Assembly: GCF_022884085.1 (NCBI RefSeq)
Contig: NZ_JAGGCS010000009.1
Coordinates: 164,972-203,961 of the forward strand
DNA: 38,990 nt
DNA from: Paenirhizobium cremeum
Lineage (GTDB): Bacteria; Pseudomonadota; Alphaproteobacteria; Rhizobiales; Rhizobiaceae
Direction of reading: 5' to 3'
A program made the translations under genes and the position numbers. Shown one piece after another: positions 10,361-18,564 of this stretch. Each line of letters starts with the position of its first letter. Position 1 is the stretch's first letter. Under the pieces are notes generated by a model. It did no database searches. It was not told the origin of the DNA and worked only from the letters and a program-made list of their open reading frames with translations.

Positions 10361-10746
10361 CAGTCGGAACCTTTCCGGGACGGATCGTTGACCGGACCGG
10401 CGGCGCCGGGACCGCCGCCCGCTTCGGCAAGCGGCACCGCGCCGTCCCCGGCCGGTTGCCCCTTCACCAGCGCGCGCGCCAGGATGAAACGCGCGAAGGC
10501 GACGGTTGCAAGGAAGCCGACAAGGCCAAGCGCGATGGCGATATCGACATAGAGCGCATATCGCGTCCTGATGGCGATGACGGCGATGAAACCGATGGCG
10601 ATGCCGACCAGCATGTCGAGCGCCAGCACCCGGTCCGGCAGGGTCGGCCCGCGCACGACCCGGTAGACGGTGAGCAGAAGCGAAAGCCCGAGCACGACGA
10701 GCGCGAAATTGCAGGCCATGCCGATGAGGGCGTCGGTCGCGGTCAT
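10360..10746 (-). CDS. phaF: Pha/Mrp cation:proton antiporter subunit F
   Basis: A 128-residue membrane subunit with three helices. The MrpF core [20 protein letters not shown] is present, and [20 protein letters not shown] follows. The C-terminus is extended beyond the usual 90-100 residues by a Gly/Pro/Ala-rich hydrophilic tail (about residues 98-128), seen in rhizobial homologues. ATGA overlap with phaE and TGATG overlap with phaG indicate tight translational coupling. Confidence 0.93.
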   Translation of the reverse strand: MTATDALIGMACNFALVVLGLSLLLTVYRVVRGPTLPDRVLALDMLVGIAIGFIAVIAIRTRYALYVDIAIALGLVGFLATVAFARFILARALVKGQPAGDGAVPLAEAGGGPGAAGPVNDPSRKGSD

Positions 10747-11216
10747 TCGAAGGCCTCCCTGATCCTGCGCTCGAAACCGGCAGCGATATCGCGGCGGGCG
10801 CCTTCGACATCCGAGCAGTCGAGAGCGTGCACGTAGAGCGTCTTCCTGTCCTCTGAGACATCGACGGAGAGCGTGCCGGGGGTAAGCGTAATGAGATTGG
10901 CAAGCAAGCCGATTTCGAAATCGCGGGTGAGCGTCAGCGGATAGGCGAAGATGCCGGGCTGCACCTCCATCCTCGGCTTCATCACCATCAGCGCCACCTT
11001 CCAGGCGGATTTCGCCAGTTCGACGAAAAACAGACCGGCAAGCGCCAGAATCCGCAGCGGGCGCACGGCGTGGCGCGCGCCGCCGAGCCGTTCGCGGATC
11101 AGGCGCAGCGCCAGCATCGAAAGCACGAAGCCGAGGACAAGGTTGTGCAGCGAGGCGCTGCCGGTGACGGCGACCCAGACGACGGCCATCAGCAGATTGA
11201 CGATATAGAGGTTCAC
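10743..11216 (-). CDS. phaE: Pha/Mrp cation:proton antiporter subunit E
   Basis: A 157-residue subunit with two or three N-terminal helices and a cytoplasmic C-terminal domain. MrpE landmarks are [20 protein letters not shown] and [17 protein letters not shown]. In Mrp complexes, E supports assembly with F and G. It overlaps phaD upstream and phaF downstream by four bases each (ATGA). Confidence 0.94.
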   Translation of the reverse strand: MNLYIVNLLMAVVWVAVTGSASLHNLVLGFVLSMLALRLIRERLGGARHAVRPLRILALAGLFFVELAKSAWKVALMVMKPRMEVQPGIFAYPLTLTRDFEIGLLANLITLTPGTLSVDVSEDRKTLYVHALDCSDVEGARRDIAAGFERRIREAFE

Positions 11217-12799
11217 GGCGCCCCTCCTTCAGGAAAGACGGAGAGATAATAGGCCGAGGGATCGCCGAGCCCGACGGCAGCATCGAAGCTGACGGCGATC
11301 AGCCGCTCCGGAAAGACGCCGAAGCCGACGACGAGGGCGGCAAGCGCGGCAACCGGAAGGATCGCGGCAAAGCCCGCTCTCGAAACCGGAAGGCCCGCGG
11401 CCGGAACGCCGTCCGCACCGGTCGGGGCGGATACGGGCGCCGGTCGCCAATAGGCGAGCAGGAAAAGACGGCCGAAGGCGATGGTGGTGAGAAAGCCCGA
11501 CAGAAGCACCGCGCCGGCGAGCCACCACGCACCAATGTCGAGCGAGGCCTTGACCAGCATGGCCTTGGGCCAGAAGCCGGAAAAGGGAGGCAGGCCGCTT
11601 GCCGCGAAGAACAGGGCGAGCGACAGGCCGCCGAAGGCAGGCGCCGCGCTCCAGAGCCCGGCGAGGTCTTCCAGACGGTAGGAACCGCCCCGGCGGGCGG
11701 CCTCCCCCGCCAGAAGATAGAGCGCCGTCATCAGCACGATCGAATGGAGCGCATAGGCGATGGCGGCAGAGAGGCCCGTCCCGCCGCCGATGGCGATGCC
11801 GGCCAGCATGTTGCCGATGCCGGAGATGACGACGAAGCCGAGAAGGCGGCGGATATCCGATTGCGCCAGCGCGCCCATGGCGCCCAGCACCATGGTGAGC
11901 GATGCGGCAACCGCGATCACGAGGCTCAGCTCCTCGCGCTCGAGCGGCAGCAGCATGACCACGACCCTCAAGAGCGCATAGACGCCGACCTTGGTGAGCA
12001 GGCCGGCAAACAGCGCCGAGACCACGATGCGGGGCGTATGATAGGAGGCCGGCAGCCAGAAATTCACCGGAAAGGCCGCCGCCTTCATGCCGAAGGCCAG
12101 AAGAAAGAGGGCGGACAACGTCATCAGCGGCGCGCTCTCCGGCAATTCACCGGCCTTGCTGGCGATGTCGGCCATGTTGAGCGTGCCGAAGACAGCATAG
12201 AGATAGCCGACGGCGATCAGGAAAAGCGTGGTGGCGATCAGGTTCAGCACCGCATATTTCAGCGCGCCGTCGATCTGTTCGCGCTCCGAGCCGAGGATCA
12301 GGAGGCCGAAGGAGGAGATCAGCAGCACTTCGAACCAGACGTAGAGATTGAAGATGTCGCCGGTCAGGAAGGCGCCGGAGACGCCGGCCATCATCACCAT
12401 CAGGAAGGGATAGAAACCGTAGCGGCGGCCGCTCGTGCCGATATCCTTCATCGCGTAGATCCCGCCCGCGAGCGCCACGATGGCGGCGGTGAAGGCCAGC
12501 AGCGCGCCGGTGAGATCGACGGTGAAGGCAATACCGAAGGGCGGCAGCCAGCGCCCCATCATCATCGTCACCGGCCCTTGCGAGGCGACGCGCGCCAGAA
12601 GCGCCGCATCGGTGAGCACCAGAGCGGCGAGGCCCGCGATGGCGATATAGGGATGCAGCCGGGTCGACTGGCGCAGCATCATCAGCACCGCGCCACAGGC
12701 GAGGCAGAGCGCCACCGGCAGGATGACCAGCCAGTCGCCTGCTGCAGCCGGTGCCATCACCAGGGCGCGGGAGAAATCGACGGGGGACGATGCGGCCAT
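11213..12799 (-). CDS. phaD: Pha/Mrp cation:proton antiporter subunit D
   Basis: A 528-residue, about 14-helix membrane protein homologous to the proton-pumping NuoL/M/N subunits of complex I. The ion-path motifs are intact: the Glu in [14 protein letters not shown] and the Lys in the segment [10 protein letters not shown]...[13 protein letters not shown], plus the later [17 protein letters not shown]. It forms one of the two antiporter-like channels of the Mrp complex, paired with PhaA. The ATG at 12799 follows GGAGGAG. A 145-base gap with a palindromic repeat separates it from phaC, the only loose junction inside C-to-G. Confidence 0.95.
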   Translation of the reverse strand: MAASSPVDFSRALVMAPAAAGDWLVILPVALCLACGAVLMMLRQSTRLHPYIAIAGLAALVLTDAALLARVASQGPVTMMMGRWLPPFGIAFTVDLTGALLAFTAAIVALAGGIYAMKDIGTSGRRYGFYPFLMVMMAGVSGAFLTGDIFNLYVWFEVLLISSFGLLILGSEREQIDGALKYAVLNLIATTLFLIAVGYLYAVFGTLNMADIASKAGELPESAPLMTLSALFLLAFGMKAAAFPVNFWLPASYHTPRIVVSALFAGLLTKVGVYALLRVVVMLLPLEREELSLVIAVAASLTMVLGAMGALAQSDIRRLLGFVVISGIGNMLAGIAIGGGTGLSAAIAYALHSIVLMTALYLLAGEAARRGGSYRLEDLAGLWSAAPAFGGLSLALFFAASGLPPFSGFWPKAMLVKASLDIGAWWLAGAVLLSGFLTTIAFGRLFLLAYWRPAPVSAPTGADGVPAAGLPVSRAGFAAILPVAALAALVVGFGVFPERLIAVSFDAAVGLGDPSAYYLSVFPEGGAP

Positions 12800-12828
12800 C
12801 AGAGGCGCTCCTCCGATGGCAGGGAGTT

Positions 12829-12870
12829 ACCCCCCTCTGCCCTGCCGGGCATCTCCGCCTTGAGGGGGGT
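12829..12870. repeat. Palindromic intergenic repeat between phaC and phaD
   Basis: Outer arms ACCCCCCTC and GAGGGGGGT (9 pairs) enclose an inner hairpin TGCCC-TGCC-GGGCA. A second copy lies at 18170-18199 with the same inner hairpin and left arm. This is a short mobile-looking palindromic repeat of rhizobial type. Inside an operon it could act as an RNA hairpin that stabilises or attenuates the message. Confidence 0.75.
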
Positions 12871-12944
12871 GATCGCGGATTTAAGGATGGCCGCCGGATG
12901 GCGACCATCAGCCGAGCGCGGCAACATCTTCGCAGAATTCATCA

Positions 12945-13322
12945 TCAATACCCCAGCGGCGGCAGCGGTTCGCCCTTCGGTTCGGCGACGCGCATGTCAT
13001 CGGTGTCGTCGGTTCCGAGATCCTCATAGGCGCGATAGGCAAGCACCAGCAGGAAGCAGAAGAAGGAAAAGGAAATGACGATCGCCGTCAGGATGAGGGC
13101 CTGCGGCAGGGGATTGGCGGCACCGACGGGCAGCGCATCGGCACCGGCCGGAATGATCGGCGGCACTTCGCGGGTCAGGCGGCCGGCGGTGAACAGCATG
13201 AGGTTCACCGCATTGCCGAGGATGGCGACGCCGAGCAGGATGCGCACGACATGCTTCGACATCAGCAGGTAAAAGGCCGCGGCAAAGAAGATGCCGACGA
13301 GGCCGCAGAGCAGCGCTTCCAT
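12945..13322 (-). CDS. phaC: Pha/Mrp cation:proton antiporter subunit C
   Basis: A 125-residue three-helix subunit homologous to NuoK of complex I. The conserved GVAILGNAVNLMLFTAGRL and PQALILTAIVISFSFFCFLLVLAYR are present. It is proposed to pair with subunit A. The ATG is fused to the phaB stop (TGATG). The C-terminus is a short acidic/basic hydrophilic tail. Confidence 0.94.
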   Translation of the reverse strand: MEALLCGLVGIFFAAAFYLLMSKHVVRILLGVAILGNAVNLMLFTAGRLTREVPPIIPAGADALPVGAANPLPQALILTAIVISFSFFCFLLVLAYRAYEDLGTDDTDDMRVAEPKGEPLPPLGY

Positions 13323-13741
13323 CAGTCCAGCCCCCTTTCTTCCAGCGCGAGCGCGATGGAGGTGATCGCGCCGACGACGACCAGATAGACGCCGACATCG
13401 AAGGACATCACCGTGGCGAGCGGCACCTCGACGCCGAGGATTTCGGGATAGATCCACAGCCCCGTCATGAAGGGCATGCCGAAGGGCGCCGAGATCAGGC
13501 CGGACAGCGTCGACAGCAACAGGCCGGCGCCGGCAATCGACAGCGGGTGGAAGAAGAGCGCGCGGCGCACCGCCTGCACGCCGAAAGCAATACCGTAGAT
13601 CGCAAATCCCGAGGCGGCGATCAGGCCGCCGATAAAGCCCCCGCCCGGCTCGTTATGGCCGCGCAGCAGGACGAAAACCGAAAACAGCAGCATCAGCGCG
13701 GTGACGAAGGGGGCGAAGGTGCGGAAGATGACCGTATTCAT
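13322..13741 (-). CDS. phaB: Pha/Mrp cation:proton antiporter subunit B
   Basis: A 139-residue four-helix MnhB/MrpB subunit with the typical LLRGHNEPGGGFIGGLIAASGF in the first loop and SFDVGVYLVVVGAITSIALALEE at the end. The start is the ATG at 13741, preceded by GGAGG; a longer form from 13777 would run into the spacer. It lies 49 bases after phaA, a slightly looser junction than those that follow. Confidence 0.94.
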   Translation of the reverse strand: MNTVIFRTFAPFVTALMLLFSVFVLLRGHNEPGGGFIGGLIAASGFAIYGIAFGVQAVRRALFFHPLSIAGAGLLLSTLSGLISAPFGMPFMTGLWIYPEILGVEVPLATVMSFDVGVYLVVVGAITSIALALEERGLD

Positions 13742-13790
13742 GCGTGGCCTCCGTAAAAGCACGCCGGAGAGAGACAAGGAACGATCGTCA

Positions 13791-16124
13791 TCACTTGCCT
13801 CCCTTCGGAGCGACCCGGATGCGGATCAGCGCCAGGATCGCAAGGCCGGTAATCATCACCACGGCAATTTCGCCCAGAGTGTCCGTGCCGCGGAAATCGA
13901 CGATAATGACGTTCACGACGTTGGCGCCGTGGGCGATCACCTTGGAATAGGTATTGAAGAAATCGGTGAGCACCGCATCGAAGGGGACTTCCGTCGACTT
14001 CAACAGCAGCATCGAGAAGCCGAGGCCGCAGGCAACCGCAATCGTGCCGTCGACGACACGTTCGAGCAGGGTGCGGGGATCGGCCGGCGAAAGCCGCAGC
14101 CGCGTCATCACCAGCGCCAGGATGACCACAGAAAGCGTTTCGACCATGAACTGGGTGAAGGACAGGTCGGGCGCGCCGAACAGCAGATAGATGATGGCCA
14201 CCGCGAAGCCCTGGATGCCGAGCGAGACGATCGCCGTCAGCCGGTCGTTCACCCGCAGCACGGCAAAAAGGCCGATGACGGCGATGGCGAAGAAGGCGAG
14301 TTCATGGAACCGCGCATCCGCCGGCCAGACCGGCAGCTTCGGCAATTCATCGAAGAGGACGGGCGGCGCGAGAAGCACCAGAGCCAGCAGCGCGAAGGTA
14401 AAGGTCACGTAGACATCCAGCCGGCCGTTCTGGATCACGCGCGTCACCTGAAAGGAAAGGCGCACGAGGCCGCGAATGAAGGCATCGAAACCGCGGTCCG
14501 GACCGGGGCCGAGAATATCGAGCAGGCGCTCCATCGCAAGGCGGGCGCGGGAAAGGCCGAGATAGACGAGAATGCCGAGGGCGACCGTCGCCCCGGAAAG
14601 CGCGAGCGGCAGGCCGGGATGCGGCACGAGATCGATCGTCACGGCCTTTGCCGTCCCCGCCACGGCGCTGGCCATGGGGGAGGAAACCGCCCGATGCCAC
14701 GGACCCGAAAAGACCGCCGCCGCAAGGCCGGCAAGCGACAGGAGCAGCGGCCCGAACCACAGAAGAAGCGGCCCCTCATGGGCGTGTTTCGGCGTTTCCA
14801 CCTTCGGCCCGAGGAAAGGCTTCAAGGCGACGGCGAAGGCGATGGCGAACATCAGGGCATTACCGAGGATCGCAGCAAGCGCGAAGAGCATGGCGCGCGG
14901 GCCGGACCCCGCCAGCGCCGCATAGATCTCCTCCTTGGCGAGAAAGCCGAAGAAGGGCGGCAGGCCGGCCATGGAGACGGCGGCAAGAAGGGCTGCGGCG
15001 AAGGTGATCGGCATCGCGGCGCGCAGTCCGCCGAGCTTCGTCACCTCGCGGGTGCCCGCCTCGTGATCGACAATGCCGGCGACCATGAAGAGCGCGCCCT
15101 TGAACAGCGAATGGGCGACCAGATAAAGGACGGCGGCCTCGACAGCATAGGGCGAGCCGAAGCCGGTCAGCAGAACCAGAAGGCCGAGCGAGGCGACGGT
15201 GGTGTAGGCCAGCATCAGCTTGAGGTCGGTCTGGCGGATGGCGAGCAGCGCGCCGACGAGCAGCGTGATGCCGCCGAAGAACGGCAGGAGGATTTCCCAG
15301 GCGGGCGTTGCGCCCATGACCGGATTGAGCCGCATCAGGAGATAGACGCCGGCCTTCACCATGGTCGCCGAATGCAGGTAGGCGGAAACCGGGGTCGGCG
15401 CTTCCATTGCGTTGGGCAGCCAGAAATGGAAAGGAAACTGCGCCGACTTGGTGAAGGCGCCGCCCAGCACGAGGAAAAGCGCGGTGACATAAAACGGGCT
15501 TGCGCGCAGGAGATCGCCGGTGTGAACCAGAAGGGAAAGCTGGGTGACGCCGGTGATGTTCCAGATGAAAATCAGACCGGCCAGCAGAGCAAGCCCGCCG
15601 CCGCCCGTCACCACCATCGCCTGCAGCGCCGCCCGGCGCGACGCTTCCCGCTGATGATCGAAACCGATCAGCAGGAAGGAGGTGATCGAGGTCAGTTCCC
15701 AGAAGACGAAGAGCATCAGGAAGCTGTCCGACATCACGACGCCGAGCATGGCGCCCATGAACATGAGGATGAAGGAGAAGAAGCGTCCCTGCTGCGGATG
15801 GCCTTTCATATAGCCGCCGGCATAGAGCACGATCAGCGTGCCGATGCCGGTTATCAGCAGCGCGAAGGTAAGCGACAGGCCGTCGAGAAACCAGGAGAAG
15901 CTGAGGTTCAGGCTCGGCACCCAGGCATAGCCGCCGGTGACGACCTCGCCCCTGGCGATCTCCGGCAAAAAGCCGAGGAGATGGACAAACACGGCCAGCG
16001 GAGCGAGCGCAATGAGCCACGCGGCATTGGCTCCCAGTCGGCGCACGACAAGCGGGGCAAGAAGCGCAGCCACAAACGGCAGGGCCATGGCAAGAAAGGT
16101 CAGGGCAGCCCCGTCTCCTGTCAT
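13791..16124 (-). CDS. phaA: Pha/Mrp cation:proton antiporter subunit A
   Basis: A 777-residue large subunit, first gene of the operon. The NuoL-like channel domain has the essential Glu in FWELTSITSFLL (E143) and the hallmark FHFWLPNAMEAPTPVSAYLH followed by SATMVKAGVYLLMRL. The C-terminal third carries the extra MrpA region (SFTQFMVETLSVVILALVM and later FRGTDTLGEIAVVMITGLA) that matches the MbhD/MbhE parts fused into MrpA. Together with B-G it exports Na+ or K+ in exchange for protons and supports pH and salt adaptation; in Sinorhizobium meliloti pha genes are tied to K+ efflux and symbiotic invasion. The start at 16124 follows GGGGAG. Confidence 0.95.
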   Translation of the reverse strand: MTGDGAALTFLAMALPFVAALLAPLVVRRLGANAAWLIALAPLAVFVHLLGFLPEIARGEVVTGGYAWVPSLNLSFSWFLDGLSLTFALLITGIGTLIVLYAGGYMKGHPQQGRFFSFILMFMGAMLGVVMSDSFLMLFVFWELTSITSFLLIGFDHQREASRRAALQAMVVTGGGGLALLAGLIFIWNITGVTQLSLLVHTGDLLRASPFYVTALFLVLGGAFTKSAQFPFHFWLPNAMEAPTPVSAYLHSATMVKAGVYLLMRLNPVMGATPAWEILLPFFGGITLLVGALLAIRQTDLKLMLAYTTVASLGLLVLLTGFGSPYAVEAAVLYLVAHSLFKGALFMVAGIVDHEAGTREVTKLGGLRAAMPITFAAALLAAVSMAGLPPFFGFLAKEEIYAALAGSGPRAMLFALAAILGNALMFAIAFAVALKPFLGPKVETPKHAHEGPLLLWFGPLLLSLAGLAAAVFSGPWHRAVSSPMASAVAGTAKAVTIDLVPHPGLPLALSGATVALGILVYLGLSRARLAMERLLDILGPGPDRGFDAFIRGLVRLSFQVTRVIQNGRLDVYVTFTFALLALVLLAPPVLFDELPKLPVWPADARFHELAFFAIAVIGLFAVLRVNDRLTAIVSLGIQGFAVAIIYLLFGAPDLSFTQFMVETLSVVILALVMTRLRLSPADPRTLLERVVDGTIAVACGLGFSMLLLKSTEVPFDAVLTDFFNTYSKVIAHGANVVNVIIVDFRGTDTLGEIAVVMITGLAILALIRIRVAPKGGK

Positions 16125-16338
16125 CAATACTCCCCTGCCGCTTCCCGCAGCCCGATCCCCCGACATCTTCGATGCGTCCGTTGTTAGGATAAATGGCCGG
16201 CGGCCTCAAGCAAGTTCGGAAAAAGACAGGAAAAAACCGACGGACAACACCTTCAAGATGATTTGAACGCACGCGACGGGGACCATGGCGCGCATGGCGG
16301 GGCGCCGTGCAGGACGACCCGCCGCCCTTGTCCGGCGG

Positions 16339-16833
16339 CTACTCGACCAAGCCGCGCGCCGTCCCCTTTCGGCGCAGGTGGATTATCTGCGCCGAAAGGC
16401 CGACCACGAGAAGGACGAGCAAGCCGGCCTGGAAACCGAGAAGAAGCGGCGCATCGAGCGCGGTAACGAAGGGATGCCCGTCAGGCACCCGCCGGAGGGT
16501 TTCGCTCACCGTGGGCACCATCAGGAAGAAGGCGGACAGGCTGAGACAGACGGTCTCGACATAGCGCGCCAAGCGCGGAGGAACCGGCAGCCGCCCCACT
16601 CCGTAACCGGCAAGCACCAGCAAGGCGGTGATGAGGCCGATGACGTAGCTGACCGGCTGGTGAGCGACGAGAACCACCGTGGCGGCGCCGATCAGCATCG
16701 AGACGAAATAGATGCCGCCCGGAATGGAGCGGGGTACAATGCGCCCATAGCAGGCGAACATATAGAAGGCGACGGGGATGGCGGGCAGGCTGCCGAGCGT
16801 ATGCAGCCAGCCGAGCGGGGAGATACCGAACAT
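16339..16833 (-). CDS. Four-helix inner-membrane protein of unknown function
   Basis: A 164-residue protein with four hydrophobic segments, at about residues 12-27, 41-58, 62-80 and 130-150, short loops and a basic C-terminal tail. The only motif of note is an early GSLPAIPVAFYMF. I do not recognise the family. It lies directly downstream of a TetR gene, and an operator matching the one in front of that TetR gene (16873-16890) sits 40 bases before its start, so it is probably the repressor's main target. Such pairs often respond to a toxic small molecule, but nothing here proves that. Confidence 0.7.
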   Translation of the reverse strand: MFGISPLGWLHTLGSLPAIPVAFYMFACYGRIVPRSIPGGIYFVSMLIGAATVVLVAHQPVSYVIGLITALLVLAGYGVGRLPVPPRLARYVETVCLSLSAFFLMVPTVSETLRRVPDGHPFVTALDAPLLLGFQAGLLVLLVVGLSAQIIHLRRKGTARGLVE

Positions 16834-16872
16834 GCAGAGATCCTTTCAAGGGTTTCGAAACGGGATTTCGAC

Positions 16873-16890
16873 CTACCTATCAGTCGGTAG
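16873..16890. promoter_or_regulatory. Predicted TetR operator upstream of the four-helix membrane gene
   Basis: CTACC-TATCAGTC-GGTAG has the same 18-base CTACC-TATC-N4-GGTAG layout as the perfect palindrome at 17519. On the minus strand it overlaps a plausible promoter: TTGTCG, 17 bases, ATAGGT. A bound repressor would block transcription of the membrane gene. Confidence 0.7.
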
Positions 16891-16924
16891 GTAAATACGA
16901 CAAAAACGATTGCGCCGCGCGGCA

Positions 16925-17509
16925 TCAGCCGCGCGCTTCGAGACGCAGAAGCAAGGGATCGACGATCGCCCCGAAGACGGCCGGATCGCCATAGGCGCGG
17001 GCCGACAGCATGGCGCCGTGAACCGTGGCCATGAAAACCTCGGCCTCCGCCTCGGCGGGCGCGGAAAGCGCGATGACGCCCTGCTCGCCGCCCCGACGCA
17101 GCACCGAGGCGAGCCAGCGTGACAGGCCGCGGAAGTGGGCTCTCACCTCCACGACAACATCCTCCGGAAGGACCGGGATCTGGGACGCCAGCAGGGCGCA
17201 GACGCAAAAAGGTTCGGTGTCATCGACGATGCAGGCCCGCCAGTATCCGGCATAGGCGCGCAATTGCGCGGCGGGGTCCGTCACTTCGCGTTCGAGCGCG
17301 GCGACCCCCGCCTCCATCTCCTCGCGATAACGCGCGACCAGGGCGCGAACCAGATCGGATTTGGCGGGGAAGTGATGATGGATGCTGGCCTTGCGGATGC
17401 CGACGACATCGGCGATATCGGCATAGCTGAAGCCGTTATAGCCCCCTTCAATGATAAGCTTGCGGGCACAGCGAAGAATGTCGTCGGAGGTGGTGGAGAG
17501 ATTGCTCAT
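16925..17509 (-). CDS. TetR family transcriptional regulator
   Basis: A 194-residue repressor. The DNA-binding domain is clear: ILRCARKLIIEGGYNGFSY then ADIADVVGIRKASIHHHFPAKSDLV (about residues 11-54). The C-terminal helices resemble the YxaF/LmrA-type group (DTEPFCVCALLASQIPVLP; the two Cys at about 104 and 106 might sense electrophiles, which is inference). The start at 17509 has no ribosome-binding site, and a minus-strand promoter (TTGACA, 17 bases, TAGGTA) places the transcript start at or next to the ATG, so translation may be leaderless. Two matching operators flank the gene, pointing to autoregulation plus control of the downstream membrane gene. Confidence 0.9.
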   Translation of the reverse strand: MSNLSTTSDDILRCARKLIIEGGYNGFSYADIADVVGIRKASIHHHFPAKSDLVRALVARYREEMEAGVAALEREVTDPAAQLRAYAGYWRACIVDDTEPFCVCALLASQIPVLPEDVVVEVRAHFRGLSRWLASVLRRGGEQGVIALSAPAEAEAEVFMATVHGAMLSARAYGDPAVFGAIVDPLLLRLEARG

Positions 17510-17518
17510 GGAACATAC

Positions 17519-17536
17519 CTACCTATCGATAGGTAG
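17519..17536. promoter_or_regulatory. Perfect TetR operator palindrome in the tetR promoter
   Basis: CTACCTATCGATAGGTAG is a perfect 18-base palindrome, 9 bases before the TetR start codon. It fills the spacer between TTGACA (17544-17539) and TAGGTA (17521-17516) on the minus strand, the usual placement for autorepression. The sister site is at 16873. Confidence 0.8.
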
Positions 17537-17660
17537 ATTGTCAATCCTGTCGGAACCAGGTCGGCGGCCATGCCCGGCCGACATGCCGGGGGCGAGGGTA
17601 TCACCAGCATTGCCGCGGATGGATCGGCGTCCTATCTAGGGGGAGAACAAGGAGATGACC

Positions 17661-18071
17661 ATGGCAGATCCCGTCAAGCCGAAGATCGAGAAGTCCGAAG
17701 CCGAGTGGCGCGAGCAGCTGACGCCGGAGCAATACCGAATCCTGCGCGAGCACGGCACCGAGCGGGCCTTCACCGGACCCTACTGGAACTCGTTCGAAAA
17801 AGGCCTCTACCGCTGCGCGGCCTGCGACGAGCCGCTGTTTTATTCCGACACCAAGTTCGACGCCGGCTGCGGCTGGCCGAGCTATTTCGAGCCGGTGAAG
17901 CCCGGTGCTGTCACCGAACACCGCGATGCCTCCTACGGCATGGTGCGGACGGAAATCCGCTGCGCCAATTGCGGCGGCCATCTCGGCCACGTCTTCCCCG
18001 ACGGCCCGAAGCCGACCGGCCTGCGCTACTGCATCAACGGTCATTCGATGGTGTTCGAACCTGAGGCTTGA
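17661..18071 (+). CDS. msrB: Peptide-methionine (R)-S-oxide reductase MsrB
   Basis: A 136-residue enzyme that reduces methionine-R-sulfoxide in oxidised proteins, using thioredoxin. The catalytic Cys124 is in [14 protein letters not shown], and the structural zinc site is complete (C52/C55 in RCAACD and C101/C104 in RCANCGG). GCGWPSYF, near residues 69-76, is also diagnostic. The family usually reads RYCINSxS; here Gly replaces the Ser after Asn, an accepted variant. The second ATG (17661) is chosen because AAGGAG lies 6 bases before it but touches the first ATG. No signal peptide, so cytoplasmic. Confidence 0.96.
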   Translation: MADPVKPKIEKSEAEWREQLTPEQYRILREHGTERAFTGPYWNSFEKGLYRCAACDEPLFYSDTKFDAGCGWPSYFEPVKPGAVTEHRDASYGMVRTEIRCANCGGHLGHVFPDGPKPTGLRYCINGHSMVFEPEA

Positions 18072-18169
18072 CGGTTGTGAGAGGGCGGTGATGGGTATCG
18101 ATCACGCAAAGGCTTACATAGGTCGAGCCGTTGCGGAAGCGGTGACACAAGCTGCGACATTCTGCGAAT

Positions 18170-18199
18170 ACCCCCTCTGCCCTGCCGGGCACAGGGGGT
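18170..18199. repeat. Palindromic intergenic repeat, second copy
   Basis: ACCCCCT and AGGGGGT arms enclose the inner hairpin TGCCC-TGCC-GGGCA, identical to the core of the copy at 12829-12870. It lies in the roughly 350-base gap between msrB and the next gene, which otherwise holds only the dispersed repeat at 18291. Confidence 0.75.
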
Positions 18200-18290
18200 G
18201 AAGCCGCAAGCGAATGGCTTATCGTAGAAAACTCCATTGCAGCAGAGCCGGAAACACCCCACCCCCTCGCGTCCCCGCTACCCCATAAAA

Positions 18291-18380
18291 CCGCTTCGCA
18301 CTTTTGCGCGACATGCTTTATTTCTTTGTTTTACGCATTTGCGAACGCAAAACCGGTTCCCACTTTTGCTGGAATTGCTC
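18291..18380. repeat. Dispersed rhizobial intergenic repeat unit
   Basis: A 90-base non-coding stretch beginning CCGCTTCGCACTTTTGCGCG and ending with CACTTTTGCTGGAATTGCTC. It contains the motif GCGCGACATGCTTTA found again at 7224. Its two halves share CACTTTTGC, suggesting internal duplication. Sequences of this kind recur in rhizobial intergenic DNA; I rely on memory for that and could not search. Confidence 0.5.
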
Positions 18381-18417
18381 TAAGTTCCGCGCCACAGCAT
18401 CCAAGGGAATCATCCGC

Positions 18418-18564
18418 GTGAGCAATGTCGTCGAATTCAGGAAACCGCAGAAGCCGAAGGAACCGAAGAAGGTGCCGCCGGGCCTGAAGAAAGCGCTGAT
18501 CGCCGCCGGCGTTATCGCGGTCTTCGTGCTGGTCTGGGCCTATTTCAACTATTTCGGCGGCTGA
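18418..18564 (+). CDS. Small one-helix membrane protein
   Basis: A 48-residue protein starting at GTG (18418), with AAGGGA nine bases upstream. The N-terminus is soluble and Lys/Pro-rich (SNVVEFRKPQKPKEPKKVPP), followed by one membrane helix (about residues 27-44). The SNVVEF-plus-helix layout is seen in small conserved rhizobial proteins of unknown function. It ends within the last 16 bases of the converging AraC gene. Its short length makes it easy to miss, but the start site, codon use and composition argue that it is real. Confidence 0.65.
   Translation: MSNVVEFRKPQKPKEPKKVPPGLKKALIAAGVIAVFVLVWAYFNYFGG

Noticed and set aside
11744..13078. A 444-codon plus-strand frame opposite phaD
   Set aside because: His/Gln/Arg/Gly-rich antisense translation of membrane helices; also crosses the phaC-phaD gap without a plausible start.
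13701..16187. An 828-codon open frame on the plus strand opposite phaA
   Set aside because: It is extremely rich in Arg, Glu, Gly, His and Gln with no domain, has no hydrophobic core, and mirrors a well-supported membrane gene. Such antisense frames are expected in GC-rich DNA.
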